Positions 36,692 through 45,514 are shown, counted from the stretch's first letter. The stretch: DNA of 64,000 nt from Chitinophagaceae bacterium C216 (GCA_028485475.2 CP144143.1:992001-1056000), one strand, 5' to 3'. Program-made: numbers and translations. Notes: a model not told the origin generated them from the sequence alone.

Positions 36692-37234
36692 ATGAAACAA
36701 GTAAAATTTCTTGCACTGACATTAGGATTGGTTGTTGCAAGTGTGTTCGGCGCCAATGCGCAGAAAATTGGTTATGTTGATGCAGAAGGCCTGGTATTTT
36801 CTCTTCCGGAGATTCAGCAGGTACAGCAAGAGCTTCAGAAATATCAGAATGACTCTATTGGACCAAGATTCGAACAATTGTCTTCTGAGTACAAAGAAAA
36901 AGACAGTATTTACCGCGACACAAAAACTGCTGCTTCCGTAAAGAATCTTCTGGAAAAAGATTTGGCTGATCTGTCTATGCAATTACAAAACTGGCCCCAG
37001 ATTGCTGGCCAAATGAACCAAATTAAGCAAGCTCAATTAATGCAGCCTTTAAACAAAAAAGTGATGGATGCTATAAACGCCGTGGCTAAAGAAAAAGGGT
37101 ATGCTTATGTATTGAGCCCAGATGCGCTAATCGTAGCTCCTCCCGGAGATGATATTACTCTGGCTGTAGCACAGAAATTAGGTATTAAGATACCTACCAA
37201 CAACGCTCCGGCTAATAATTCGAATCAGAAATAA
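36692..37234 (+). CDS. OmpH/Skp-family periplasmic chaperone (second copy)
   Basis: The 180-residue protein has a signal peptide (ending FGANAQ), KIGYVDAEGLVFSLPEIQQV at the start, a coiled-coil region at about 40-110, and the conserved YAYVLSPDALIVAPPGDDIT end. Like its neighbour it should chaperone outer-membrane proteins in the periplasm. The central region differs from the first copy (fewer Lys/Glu), suggesting divergence of role. A strong terminator follows 26 bp after the stop. Confidence 0.92.
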   Translation: MKQVKFLALTLGLVVASVFGANAQKIGYVDAEGLVFSLPEIQQVQQELQKYQNDSIGPRFEQLSSEYKEKDSIYRDTKTAASVKNLLEKDLADLSMQLQNWPQIAGQMNQIKQAQLMQPLNKKVMDAINAVAKEKGYAYVLSPDALIVAPPGDDITLAVAQKLGIKIPTNNAPANNSNQK

Positions 37235-37259
37235 CAGAATTCGGATATATAACGATATA

Positions 37260-37287
37260 AAAACCGCTCAAATAAGAGCGGTTTTTT
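37260..37287 (+). terminator. Rho-independent terminator after the second OmpH gene
   Basis: CCGCTC pairs with GAGCGG around the loop AAATAA, flanked by A-run and T-run (AAAACCGCTC ... GAGCGGTTTTTT). It closes the bamA-ompH unit. Confidence 0.85.
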
Positions 37288-37294
37288 ATTTTTG
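37287..37294 (+). promoter_or_regulatory. -7-like element before murI overlapping the terminator tail (TATTTTTG)
   Basis: TATTTTTG matches TAnnTTTG and begins at the end of the terminator T-run, 18 bases before the murI ATG at 37313. The -33 position falls in the terminator stem and has no TTG, so this is tentative. Confidence 0.35.
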
Positions 37295-37312
37295 ACCAAA
37301 ATCTTCTTATAC

Positions 37313-38155
37313 ATGCAGCAGGCGGCGCCCATAGGGGTTTTTGATTCTGGTTACGGAGGCCTTACCGTTCTCAGAGAACTTGTTCGTCAACTACCGCTGT
37401 ATGATTACATCTATTTAGGTGATAATGCTCGAGCTCCTTATGGAGCCCGTTCTTTTGAAACCGTCTACCACTATACACTTGAAGCGGTAAATTGGTTTTT
37501 TGCTCGGGGGTGTCATCTGGTTATACTTGCCTGCAATACGGCATCTGCTAAAGCCTTACGTAATATTCAGCAAAAAGATTTGCCGCGAATAGCTCCCCAG
37601 AAAAGAGTGTTGGGTGTTATACGTCCTACGACGGAAATTATTGGTGAGTATTCTCAATCTGGAGAAGTAGGAATTCTCGCCACCTCGGGAACCGTAGCTT
37701 CAGAATCATATCCTATTGAAATTCAGAAGTTTTTTCCAGAAGTGAAAACCTTTCAGGAAGCATGTCCCATGTGGGTACCCATTATCGAGAACGACGAAAT
37801 CGATAATCCCGGTACGGTGCACTTCATAAAAAAGCATATTCATAATTTACTTCAGAAAGGCCCAAACATCGATGTCGTATTATTGGCATGCACACATTAT
37901 CCATTGATGCGCAATAAGATACAGGAATATTTGCCTGTATCTGTAAAACTTCTCAGTCAGGGAGAAATAGTGGCCCAAAGTCTGGAGAATTACTTACAGC
38001 GGCATCCGGAGATAGAGGAAAAATGTAGTAAAAATGGCCAAATTCAGTTTTTTACGACCGATTCTACCGAGGATTTTGACCGTAAAGGCTCTTTATTTTT
38101 TGGAGAAACGGTAAAAAGTCAGCGTGCAAACCTAGGCGAACCCACAAAGTTTTAA
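37313..38155 (+). CDS. murI: Glutamate racemase
   Basis: I start at the ATG at 37313 (MQQAAPIGVFDSGYGG, 280 residues); the in-frame TTG at 37292 lies in the promoter region. MurI makes D-glutamate for peptidoglycan. Landmarks are GVFDSGYGGLTVLREL with the first catalytic region, GDNARAPYG, the first catalytic Cys in LACNTASAKAL, and the second in LACTHYPLM. It closes the envelope gene block uppS-bamA-ompH-ompH-murI. Confidence 0.96.
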   Translation: MQQAAPIGVFDSGYGGLTVLRELVRQLPLYDYIYLGDNARAPYGARSFETVYHYTLEAVNWFFARGCHLVILACNTASAKALRNIQQKDLPRIAPQKRVLGVIRPTTEIIGEYSQSGEVGILATSGTVASESYPIEIQKFFPEVKTFQEACPMWVPIIENDEIDNPGTVHFIKKHIHNLLQKGPNIDVVLLACTHYPLMRNKIQEYLPVSVKLLSQGEIVAQSLENYLQRHPEIEEKCSKNGQIQFFTTDSTEDFDRKGSLFFGETVKSQRANLGEPTKF

Positions 38156-38186
38156 ATTTGGGGGCTTAAACTTCTGAACTTTTCCC

Positions 38187-38194
38187 TACCTTTG
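38187..38194 (+). promoter_or_regulatory. -7 element upstream of rpmH (TACCTTTG)
   Basis: TACCTTTG is identical to the rpsP -7 element. It lies 106 bases before the rpmH ATG, giving a leader of about 100 bases. No TTG is found at the ideal -33 spacing (nearest TTTG ends 26 bp upstream). Confidence 0.55.
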
Positions 38195-38300
38195 CCATCC
38201 TTTCACAAACAGGAGATGTGGTGGTCTCCTGGTATTAAGAATAATTTCAGCATGTTCTCCCATGCTATTCATTCAGTAAAAGTGAAAAATAGAAGATATT

Positions 38301-38456
38301 ATGAAACGTACTTATCAACCGCATCGTCGCCGTCGTAAAACTGTACATGGTTTTCGTAAGCGCATGCAAAGCGCTAATGGTCGTAAAGTATTGGCAAGAC
38401 GTCGTGCAAAAGGCCGTAAGAAATTGACTGTTTCTGACGAAAGAAGATTGAAATAA
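38301..38456 (+). CDS. rpmH: 50S ribosomal protein bL34
   Basis: The 51-residue basic protein starts [20 protein letters not shown] and ends [12 protein letters not shown], a textbook bL34 with the [22 protein letters not shown] core (here [17 protein letters not shown]). It binds 23S rRNA in the large subunit. It lies 100 bp upstream of rnpA, as in most bacteria, separated by a terminator. dnaA is not adjacent. Confidence 0.98.
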   Translation: MKRTYQPHRRRRKTVHGFRKRMQSANGRKVLARRRAKGRKKLTVSDERRLK

Positions 38457-38491
38457 CTCCCATATAGCATACAGTCAGCACAAAATCATTG

Positions 38492-38519
38492 AATAGCTCC
38501 GATTTCGGGGCTATTTTTG
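38492..38519 (+). terminator. Rho-independent terminator between rpmH and rnpA
   Basis: A 10-bp stem (AATAGCTCCG with CGGGGCTATT, one G-T pair) around the loop ATTT is followed by a T-run. It would separate or attenuate rpmH from rnpA. Confidence 0.8.
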
Positions 38520-38556
38520 TTATCTAGGGATGAATTGTAAACCGTAATTTCAGCGC

Positions 38557-38958
38557 ATGAAACCCAACGCTTTTCCTAAATCGCAGCGTCTAAAGAGTCG
38601 AAAAAAGCTGCAGCAGCTTTTTTCACAAGGGAAAAGTGTGCGTGTATATCCAATACGGTTGGTGTATCTTGTAGAACCTTATTCCTCCGGAGAGGTAAAG
38701 TGCAGTGTAGGAGTGAGTAGCAAATATTTTAAAAAAGCGGTGCAGCGCAATCGCATTCGGCGATTGATGCGCGAAGCCTACCGCCTGCAACAGCACGAGA
38801 TAAAAAATTTTGCTGCCGCTAACAATAAAGCCATAGCGCTGTTTTTTTTATATACAGGTAAAGAAATGCCCACATACGCACAGGTTTTTGAATGTGTAGG
38901 TAACCTCCTAAAGAAAGTATTCTCTTCACAAAATGCGATGGATACTCAAAATATGTAG
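38557..38958 (+). CDS. rnpA: Ribonuclease P protein component
   Basis: The 133-residue basic protein has the RnpA signature [15 protein letters not shown] and an N-terminal [20 protein letters not shown] block. It supports the RNase P RNA in maturing tRNA 5' ends. The C-terminus (about 118-133) extends past the core and overlaps the start of yidD by 26 bp in another frame, indicating coupling. The rnpB RNA gene is not seen in the window. Confidence 0.96.
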   Translation: MKPNAFPKSQRLKSRKKLQQLFSQGKSVRVYPIRLVYLVEPYSSGEVKCSVGVSSKYFKKAVQRNRIRRLMREAYRLQQHEIKNFAAANNKAIALFFLYTGKEMPTYAQVFECVGNLLKKVFSSQNAMDTQNM

Positions 38959-39163
38959 TCTTCCCTTTATTGCATTGATAAAGCTTTATCAATGGGTGAT
39001 ATCTCCTTGGTTAGGACCAAAATGTCGTTATACCCCTACCTGTTCGCAGTATGCAGTAGAAGCGCTTAGGAAGTACGGTATTTTTAAAGGACTTTGGCTT
39101 TCTATAAAAAGAATTTCAAGATGCCATCCATGGGGAGGAAGTGGGTATGATCCCGTCCCCTGA
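38933..39163 (+). CDS. yidD: Membrane protein insertion efficiency factor YidD
   Basis: The 76-residue protein has the YidD signature [20 protein letters not shown] with two Cys, and the end [13 protein letters not shown]. An amphipathic/hydrophobic N-terminus suits membrane association. YidD aids YidC-dependent insertion, though yidC is not adjacent here. The ATG lies inside rnpA (26-bp overlap). acpS begins 29 bp downstream. Confidence 0.96.
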   Translation: MRWILKICSLPFIALIKLYQWVISPWLGPKCRYTPTCSQYAVEALRKYGIFKGLWLSIKRISRCHPWGGSGYDPVP

Positions 39164-39192
39164 TCGTATTAAATAACCTTAAAACTTTCCAC

Positions 39193-39567
39193 ATGATTTC
39201 TGGAATCGGGCTGGATGTAATAGAAGTAGACCGAGTACGGGAAAAAATCGAAAAAGAGCAGGGCTTCAGAGAGTTGGTATTTAATGAAGAAGAAATAGCC
39301 TATTGCGAGCCTAAGACCCATAAATACGAACATTATGCTGCTCGTTTTGCAGCCAAGGAAGCTTTTTTTAAAGCCTTGGGAACTGGCTGGGCCAATGGTA
39401 CTGCTTATAATGAAATATTGATTTTGGGGGATGATGCAGGTAAACCCGAGATCGCTCTCAAAGGTACCACCGCCGTAACATTAGAAAATCTGGATCTATC
39501 CAAGGTTAAAGTCTCTCTCAGCCATCTGAAAAATATAGCCGCTGCTGTGGTGGTAATTGAAGCTTAA
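39193..39567 (+). CDS. acpS: Holo-[acyl-carrier-protein] synthase
   Basis: The 124-residue protein has the AcpS magnesium site: Asp in GIGLDVIEVDRV and Glu in RFAAKEAFFKALGTGW. It transfers 4'-phosphopantetheine from CoA to ACP for fatty-acid synthesis. The length is normal for the family and the C-terminal SLSHLKNIAAAVVVIE strand is typical. It converges with ricT, leaving 10 bp between stop codons and no clear terminator hairpin. Confidence 0.95.
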   Translation: MISGIGLDVIEVDRVREKIEKEQGFRELVFNEEEIAYCEPKTHKYEHYAARFAAKEAFFKALGTGWANGTAYNEILILGDDAGKPEIALKGTTAVTLENLDLSKVKVSLSHLKNIAAAVVVIEA

Positions 39568-39577
39568 AAGTTGAAGA

Positions 39578-40768
39578 TTAGCGTCGGTCTTTTTTCTTTC
39601 CGGATTGATGTTTATTGCCGGAGGCTTTATGTTGCGAGTGGCCGCCCTTTTTATGTTTTCTTTTTTTCTGGGCTCTTTCCAAGGCACGTAGTGAGGTTTG
39701 TCCTACCACATCCACAAATTCCGGTTCTACTTCTTTGGGCTGAGCAACAGCAAGCTCCACGGCTTCCAAATCTTCCGGAATAATATTCTGGTCATTGAGC
39801 TCTTTTATTTTTTTAACGCGCTCTATGGTAAGTGGATATTGTTTGGTACTATCGGGTAGCGCGTACCACATCAGGTTTTTGAAAATATCTTTTTTGATCA
39901 GGTAGGCTTTGCCTTTGGCTACCTCCAGCTGATCGCAGTCGTTAGGAAATGCTTGTAATGCGTCCAGATAGGTATCCAGTTCGTAGTTGAGGCAACATTT
40001 CAGACGCCCACACTGACCGCTCAGTTTGATCTGATTAATGGACAAGTTTTGGTAGCGGGCTATTGAGGTGTTGACAGATTTAAAATCGGTGAGCCAAGTG
40101 GCGCAGCAAAGTTCGCGGCCACAACTTCCGATACCACCCACTTTTCCGGCTTCCTGTCGTGCACCAATTTGGCGCATTTCAACCTTCACTTTAAACTCGG
40201 CAGCATACACTTTAATCAGCTCTCTGAAATCTACCCTTCCGTCGGCAATATAGTAGAAGGTGGCTTTTCTGCCGTCGGCCTGTATTTCTACCTGGCTTAC
40301 TTTCATGTCCAGGTTCATTTGGCGTGCGATGGCTCTGCTTCGAATCAGCGCTTCTGGCTCTCGAGCCTTGTTGATGCGTCGAAGTTCTAGGTCGCGCTCA
40401 GTTGCCGGTCGCAGAATTTTTTTCATGTCGGTATTGATTTCACTAACGCCGTACTTCTTCATTTGCAAGCGCACAATCTCTCCCGTAAGAGAAACTTCGC
40501 CCACGTCAAAACCACCAACCCCTTCTACGGTTACCAGGTCGCCTTTTTCAAAATATTGTAATGTGGTATTTCTAAAAAAATCTTTTCGGGAACCTTTGTT
40601 AAAGCTGACTTCTACTACATTGCAGTAATCGTCAGCATCGGCTATGGGCAAATTACGCAGCCAATCGTATGTATTCATACGATTGCAGCCACCGGTACTA
40701 CAACCCCCGTTGCTTTTACAACCTTTTGGTTTACTGCCGTTAGCAGTACCACAGTTAGTACAGCCCAT
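39578..40768 (-). CDS. ricT: PSP1-domain protein, RicT-like
   Basis: I start at the ATG at 40768 (MGCTNCG, 396 residues); the frame continues upstream to another ATG but the conserved Cys-rich start fits this one. The N-terminus has a cysteine cluster (CTNCG, then GCKSNGGCSTGGC). The middle has the PSP1 domain (VEVSFNKGSRKDFF, then CGRELCCATWLTDF and SGQCGRLKCCLNYEL, more Cys pairs). The C-terminal 40 residues are Lys/His-rich and probably disordered. In Firmicutes RicT works with RicA and RicF in an Fe-S complex affecting RNase Y; those partners are not visible here, so the exact role is open. Confidence 0.88.
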   Translation of the reverse strand: MGCTNCGTANGSKPKGCKSNGGCSTGGCNRMNTYDWLRNLPIADADDYCNVVEVSFNKGSRKDFFRNTTLQYFEKGDLVTVEGVGGFDVGEVSLTGEIVRLQMKKYGVSEINTDMKKILRPATERDLELRRINKAREPEALIRSRAIARQMNLDMKVSQVEIQADGRKATFYYIADGRVDFRELIKVYAAEFKVKVEMRQIGARQEAGKVGGIGSCGRELCCATWLTDFKSVNTSIARYQNLSINQIKLSGQCGRLKCCLNYELDTYLDALQAFPNDCDQLEVAKGKAYLIKKDIFKNLMWYALPDSTKQYPLTIERVKKIKELNDQNIIPEDLEAVELAVAQPKEVEPEFVDVVGQTSLRALERAQKKRKHKKGGHSQHKASGNKHQSGKKKDRR

Positions 40769-40864
40769 GTTTGCAATCTTATTAAAAATAACGGGAGGAA
40801 GTATGCGAAATCGTGGCGTAAAATACAATATAGACAGCTAGTTGTTGCTGCAATTTATATGTAT

Positions 40865-40884
40865 AAAAAGCTGAAATACAGCTT
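40865..40884 (-). terminator. Terminator after holB (minus strand)
   Basis: Read on the minus strand, AAGCTG-TATTT-CAGCTT is followed by a short T-run. The stem is only 6 bp, so it is modest. It lies 115 bp past the holB stop, before ricT, in a 229-bp gap that holds nothing else I can name. Confidence 0.5.
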
Positions 40885-40997
40885 ATTATTATTCAAATAT
40901 GCAAACCTTAACGGTATGATTAACACGTAATTCGCTCTTTCTCTCCGTTGCCTTTTCCTCAAAAATTTTGTTATCCAAACTCACTTACCAATGTATC

Positions 40998-42212
40998 TCA
41001 ATCGCCCAAAAGTACAACTTTGTCCTGAATGATATGATAAATTTTTAGTGTAAGTGCCATGAACAACATTTTGCCATGGGCGTTTCTTTCGATATAATAG
41101 GAAGCCTTATCCAATTCTTCGACGATAGCTTGCTGTTGTTCAATGCCTGTAAATTTGTTCAAGCGCAGGGCAAAATCTTTTTCTTTTTCTGGATATTGCT
41201 CTGCCAAGTGAGGTAGCACCTGTATGCGTATGGCCAGATGTATTAAATGATTGAAATACCGAAGGAATTGTTTTTGCTCTTCTCGCCCTAGCTGTCCAAT
41301 TTCTTCTACCCATTTTACCTGAGCTAGGGGGCCATTTTTTAATATACTATTTAGCCATTCCCTCAACAAATTGTGCCAGTCTTCATTAGTATACTGCACC
41401 ATATGCAGGGCTTCTCTGTAGTTACCTTCGCTGATAGCAGCCACACGTGCTGCCGTTTGTTCATCGGTATTATTACGGCTTATTAAAGCCTGCCTTATGT
41501 CGTCGTTGCTAAGCTGTGGTACCTTTATGAGCTGACATCGGCTCAGAATTGTGGGCAGTATCTGACTTTCATTTTCGGCTACCAATAAAAAAACGGTGCG
41601 TTCCGGAGGCTCTTCAATGAGTTTCAACAATTTATTCCCTTCGTTGCCCAAATACTCGGGCATCCACATAATCAATACTTTATATCCGCCCTCAAAGCTT
41701 TTCAGGTTGAGTTTTCGGGTGATGTCATTACACTCATGAGCGGTAATATTACCCTGCTTGTTTTCGGCGCCTATGAATTGTAGCCAGTCGTATACATTAC
41801 CGTATGGAGAGGTTTTGATAAAAGACCTCCATTCCGCAATGTAATCGGTACTGATAGGCGGTGTTCCCGATTTTTTGGTTACTACTGGATAACTGAAATG
41901 GATATCCGGATGTTGCAACTCAGCGGCTTTAAGACAGGAAGCACAAACACCACAGGCGTCGGTCTGCCACTCGGTAGCAATTTCCGACTCAGCGGGCAGC
42001 TCCTCTCCGAAAAGACTAGGCCCTACAGGGACCGCGGGTTTTGGAGTATTTTTTTCACAAACTATATATTGGGCAAATGCAATAGCTAGTGGCAGGGCTC
42101 CGCTTCCTTCTTTACCCAGAAAGAGCATAGCGTGCGCCAGCCGGTTTTCTTGCATTAGCTGTGTAAGCTCAGTTTTTAACACAGGTTGTCCTATGACATC
42201 TTTAAACTGCAT
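40998..42212 (-). CDS. holB: DNA polymerase III subunit delta' (clamp loader)
   Basis: The 404-residue protein starts MQFKDVIGQPVLKTEL, a clamp-loader opening, followed by LAHAMLFLGKEGSG in place of a Walker A box (the Lys-Thr/Ser of an active P-loop is missing, as is normal for delta'). The zinc-binding cysteines are CGVCASCLKAAELQHPDIHF. Later blocks are SFEGGYKVLIMWMPE, LLKLIEEPPERTVFLL and the sensor-type TILSRCQ. It belongs to the complex that loads the beta clamp. hflX is 44 bp upstream on the same strand, so the two are likely one operon. Confidence 0.93.
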   Translation of the reverse strand: MQFKDVIGQPVLKTELTQLMQENRLAHAMLFLGKEGSGALPLAIAFAQYIVCEKNTPKPAVPVGPSLFGEELPAESEIATEWQTDACGVCASCLKAAELQHPDIHFSYPVVTKKSGTPPISTDYIAEWRSFIKTSPYGNVYDWLQFIGAENKQGNITAHECNDITRKLNLKSFEGGYKVLIMWMPEYLGNEGNKLLKLIEEPPERTVFLLVAENESQILPTILSRCQLIKVPQLSNDDIRQALISRNNTDEQTAARVAAISEGNYREALHMVQYTNEDWHNLLREWLNSILKNGPLAQVKWVEEIGQLGREEQKQFLRYFNHLIHLAIRIQVLPHLAEQYPEKEKDFALRLNKFTGIEQQQAIVEELDKASYYIERNAHGKMLFMALTLKIYHIIQDKVVLLGD

Positions 42213-42256
42213 ACTGCAAGGTAAGGGGAATTGATGTAATTAACACTGCAGAAGGC

Positions 42257-43444
42257 TTAGTAAAAAGTGGTTTTGTAAGGATATCTTATCTGATACAGTT
42301 CTTTTACTTTATTCAAGATGGTGGACCTAAGACCATCTAGATTGCGGCGCTCTGTAGCGGAAACAAACACTACATTGCCTTGTAATTCGTGCTGCCAGCG
42401 TTCGTACAGATCGCGCAAGATTTCTTCTTTTGTTTCATCGCTCAGCCACTCGTCGAATGTTTGAGCTTCGTACAGGTCCATTTTATTGAAGATGGTAATG
42501 GTGGGCTTATCGGCCGCATCCAACTCTTGCAATGTTTTATTTACTACAGCTAATTGATCTTCATAATTGGGATGAGAAATATCCACTACATGCAGTAAAA
42601 TATCCGCTTCTCTCACTTCATCCAGTGTGCTTTTAAAGCTTTCGATAAGGTGGTGAGGGAGTTTTCTGATAAATCCTACCGTATCACTTAATAAAAATGG
42701 AGTGTTTTCAAATACTACTTTACTGGTAGTTGTATCCAACGTGGCAAATAGTTTATTTTCGGCAAATACTTCGCGTTTGCTTAATAGGTTCATAATTGTA
42801 CTTTTACCTACATTGGTATAGCCCACCAGTGCTACACGGATAAATTCACCACGATCTTTGCGCTGGGTGTACGCCTGTTTTTCTATTTCGGCCAGCTTTT
42901 TTCTCAGCAAAGTGATTTTATCCCTTACGATACGACGGTCGGTTTCGATCTCGGTTTCACCGGGTCCACGGGATCCAATACCACCTCCTTGACGTTCCAA
43001 GTGGCTCCACATACCGCGTAAGCGGGGTAAGATATATTGATATTGTGCCAACTCTACCTGTGTACGGGCTTGTGCGGTTTTGGCTCTACGGGCAAAAATG
43101 TCCAATATCAGGTCGGAACGGTCAATAACCTTTATTTTCAGCTCTTTTTGTATATTATTGATTTGAGCCCCCGATAATTCATCGTCGAAAATTACGAGAT
43201 TAATATTATTGTTTACCGCATATTGGCGGATCTCTTCCAGCTTACCTTTTCCGATAAAAGTACGGGAATCGGGATGTTGGAGTTTCTGAATAAAACGTTT
43301 TTTGGTTTCGGCACCGGCGGTTTCTGCCAGAAATGCTAACTCATCCAAATAATCGTTTACCTGTCTTTCGGTCTGATTCTTCTGTACTACGCCTACAATA
43401 ACAGCCCGCTCGTTATCCTGAATAATGTTCTTGTTTTCTATCAT
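42257..43444 (-). CDS. hflX: GTPase HflX
   Basis: The 395-residue protein has the HflX N-domain, the signature GGGIGSRGPGETEIETDR at about 153-170, and a G-domain with G1 GYTNVGKS (208-215), G3 in LLSDTVGFIRKLP and G4 NKMD. It binds the 50S subunit and helps rescue or split stalled ribosomes. Its ATG at 43444 is preceded by a minus-strand TAACTTTG promoter element. holB follows 44 bp downstream. Confidence 0.95.
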   Translation of the reverse strand: MIENKNIIQDNERAVIVGVVQKNQTERQVNDYLDELAFLAETAGAETKKRFIQKLQHPDSRTFIGKGKLEEIRQYAVNNNINLVIFDDELSGAQINNIQKELKIKVIDRSDLILDIFARRAKTAQARTQVELAQYQYILPRLRGMWSHLERQGGGIGSRGPGETEIETDRRIVRDKITLLRKKLAEIEKQAYTQRKDRGEFIRVALVGYTNVGKSTIMNLLSKREVFAENKLFATLDTTTSKVVFENTPFLLSDTVGFIRKLPHHLIESFKSTLDEVREADILLHVVDISHPNYEDQLAVVNKTLQELDAADKPTITIFNKMDLYEAQTFDEWLSDETKEEILRDLYERWQHELQGNVVFVSATERRNLDGLRSTILNKVKELYQIRYPYKTTFY

Positions 43445-43455
43445 AATTGTATTCG

Positions 43456-43463
43456 CAAAGTTA
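43456..43463 (-). promoter_or_regulatory. -7 element for hflX (TAACTTTG, minus strand)
   Basis: On the minus strand TAACTTTG matches TAnnTTTG and ends 11 bases before the hflX ATG. No firm -33 element is visible. It shares a 219-bp divergent region with the ABC exporter gene. Confidence 0.5.
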
Positions 43464-43631
43464 ACGAGTATCGATCATGATTGAGTGGAAAGTCCTTTAT
43501 CATGCAGCTGTATATGGAAAACTTTTAATATAATTTTAAGATTGGCCCTATTATGTTCGCATGCGCCGAGGAGTATTGTATATTGATAACGTATTAATGA
43601 ACGGAAATAGCAAAAACCGGTTGTAAATAAT

Positions 43632-43639
43632 TACCTTTG
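43632..43639 (+). promoter_or_regulatory. -7 element for the ABC exporter gene (TACCTTTG)
   Basis: TACCTTTG, the same sequence as before rpsP and rpmH, covers the in-frame TTG at 43637. This argues that translation starts further down, at the TTG at 43664, 24 bases after the element. Confidence 0.6.
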
Positions 43640-43663
43640 TGCGTTTTAAAATTAGTAAGGAAA

Positions 43664-45469
43664 TTGAAAAAATTTAAGCGGATTCTTAAGTATATCGGAT
43701 TGTACAAAGGGAAGATTTTTTTGTACGTATCGATGACCATATTGGCTTCCCTTTTATCTGTGTTCTCGTTGACCCTTCTGGCTCCTTTAATGTCTATTAT
43801 TTTTAAGGTTGATGGATTTGGGGGCGAAACCATTTTAAGGAAAATTCCTGGAGGACATATTTTAGGAAATAAATTAATTGAGCTGGTAGATCAGGGCCAG
43901 CAGATGGCTGCCGTATTACTTTGCTGCGGATTTATTATACTAGCTATCTTTTTAAAGAATCTATTTATATATCTGTCTTCACTGATTTCGGTACCGGTAA
44001 GAAGCTCCATTATCATTCATTTGAAGAATGATATGTATGCTAAGGTATTGTCTTTACCGGTAGGTTATTTTTCTGAGCAGCGCAAGGGCGATATCATGAG
44101 TCGTATGACCAACGATGTAGGCCTGGTGGAAAGCTCTATTGTGAATGCTCTGGAAGGATTGATTAAAGACCCTATCATGGTAATCAGTTATCTGGTGGCG
44201 ATGATATGGCTTAGTCCCAGCTTATCCGTGTTTCTATTAGTATTGCTGCCGCTGACGGCTTTTGTTATAGGTCGTATCAGTCGTGCCCTTAAGCGTCAGA
44301 GTAATGCGGCAGCCGTAAAAGTAGGTGAAACACTTTCCATTCTGGAAGAAACACTAGGAGGTATAAGAATTATTAAGGGATTTGGTGCAGAGGAAATTGT
44401 AAATAAGCGGTTCACTTCACTCAATAATATGGTGCTAGGTATTACTAAAAAAATGTCGCGCAGGCGCGATTTGGCCTCACCACTTACAGAGTTGTTGGGT
44501 GTAATTGTTTTGTGTATTGTGATTTATTTTGGTGCTAATCTGATTAACCGCGATGCGTTGAACCCGGGGGATCTAATTGCATTTATTGCCATGTTTGCCA
44601 TGATGATCAATCCGGCCAAGGCATTGTCTTCTTCGTTCTTTAATGTACAGGCCGGAGCTGCAGCTGTTGAGCGCATCGAAGATCTGTTAAACACTCCAGT
44701 TAAGATCGAAGATACAGGAACGCAAAAGCTACAGTCTTTTGAACATTCCATCGAATTCCGTAATGTATCTTTTGCTTACAACGATACGCCAGTGCTTAAG
44801 AATATCAATTTGGTGATTCCTAAAGGTAAAACCATTGCATTGGTGGGTAGTAGTGGTGCCGGAAAAAGTACATTGGCGGACTTGGTACCCCGCTTTCATG
44901 ATGTAACAGAAGGTGAGATCTTAGTGGATGGCATCAACATTAAGGAATATAGTATACAATCGATACGTGATAAAATTGGCATTGTAAGCCAGGAGCCGAT
45001 TTTGTTTAATGATACTATTGCCAATAATATCACTCTAGCGCACCCCAATGCTACCATGGAAGAAATAATAAATGCTGCCAAGGTAGCGAATGCGTTGAAG
45101 TTTATTGAAAACAAACCCGAAAAATTCGATACCAATATTGGCGACAGAGGTACTAAATTAAGTGGGGGAGAGAAACAGCGTTTGACCATTGCTCGTGCGG
45201 TGTTGAAGAATCCACCTATTCTGATACTCGATGAGGCTACATCATCGCTGGATACTGAAAGTGAACGTCTGGTACAGGACGCCATCAACAAAATGATGAA
45301 GAACCGCACTTCGCTCGTGATTGCACACAGACTGAGTACCGTTCGGAATGCTGATGAGATAGTAGTATTGAATAAAGGTGAAATTGTAGAACGTGGTAAG
45401 CATCATGAACTGATGCAGATAGAAAACGGTATTTATCGTAAGCTAGTAGATATGCAGGAAATGGTGTAA
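43664..45469 (+). CDS. MsbA-like ABC transporter, fused permease and ATPase
   Basis: The protein (601 residues from the TTG at 43664, MKKFKRILKYIGLYKGK) has a six-helix type-IV exporter domain (about 1-320) and an ATPase domain (about 340-600). The ATPase shows Walker A VGSSGAGKST, signature LSGGEKQR, Walker B ILILDEATSSLDTES and the H-loop IAHRLSTVRNADEI. The TTG follows GTAAGGAAA; an earlier TTG lies in the promoter element, so I chose the later one. MsbA-type exporters flip lipid A or other lipids; the exact cargo is not readable. It converges with bshA. Confidence 0.9.
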   Translation: MKKFKRILKYIGLYKGKIFLYVSMTILASLLSVFSLTLLAPLMSIIFKVDGFGGETILRKIPGGHILGNKLIELVDQGQQMAAVLLCCGFIILAIFLKNLFIYLSSLISVPVRSSIIIHLKNDMYAKVLSLPVGYFSEQRKGDIMSRMTNDVGLVESSIVNALEGLIKDPIMVISYLVAMIWLSPSLSVFLLVLLPLTAFVIGRISRALKRQSNAAAVKVGETLSILEETLGGIRIIKGFGAEEIVNKRFTSLNNMVLGITKKMSRRRDLASPLTELLGVIVLCIVIYFGANLINRDALNPGDLIAFIAMFAMMINPAKALSSSFFNVQAGAAAVERIEDLLNTPVKIEDTGTQKLQSFEHSIEFRNVSFAYNDTPVLKNINLVIPKGKTIALVGSSGAGKSTLADLVPRFHDVTEGEILVDGINIKEYSIQSIRDKIGIVSQEPILFNDTIANNITLAHPNATMEEIINAAKVANALKFIENKPEKFDTNIGDRGTKLSGGEKQRLTIARAVLKNPPILILDEATSSLDTESERLVQDAINKMMKNRTSLVIAHRLSTVRNADEIVVLNKGEIVERGKHHELMQIENGIYRKLVDMQEMV

Positions 45470-45514
45470 TGCCAATTCCTGCATGTATTAATTAAATGTT
45501 CTATCCTCTATTGG

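Noticed and set aside
38187-39163. rpmH-rnpA-yidD as a marker of the replication origin
   Set aside because: dnaA, dnaN and yidC are absent and no DnaA-box cluster was seen; in Bacteroidota this gene group is often away from the origin.
40260-40628. Plus-strand open frame of 122 codons opposite ricT
   Set aside because: It is antisense to conserved PSP1 and cysteine motifs, and its Ser/Arg-rich translation looks like a shadow frame.
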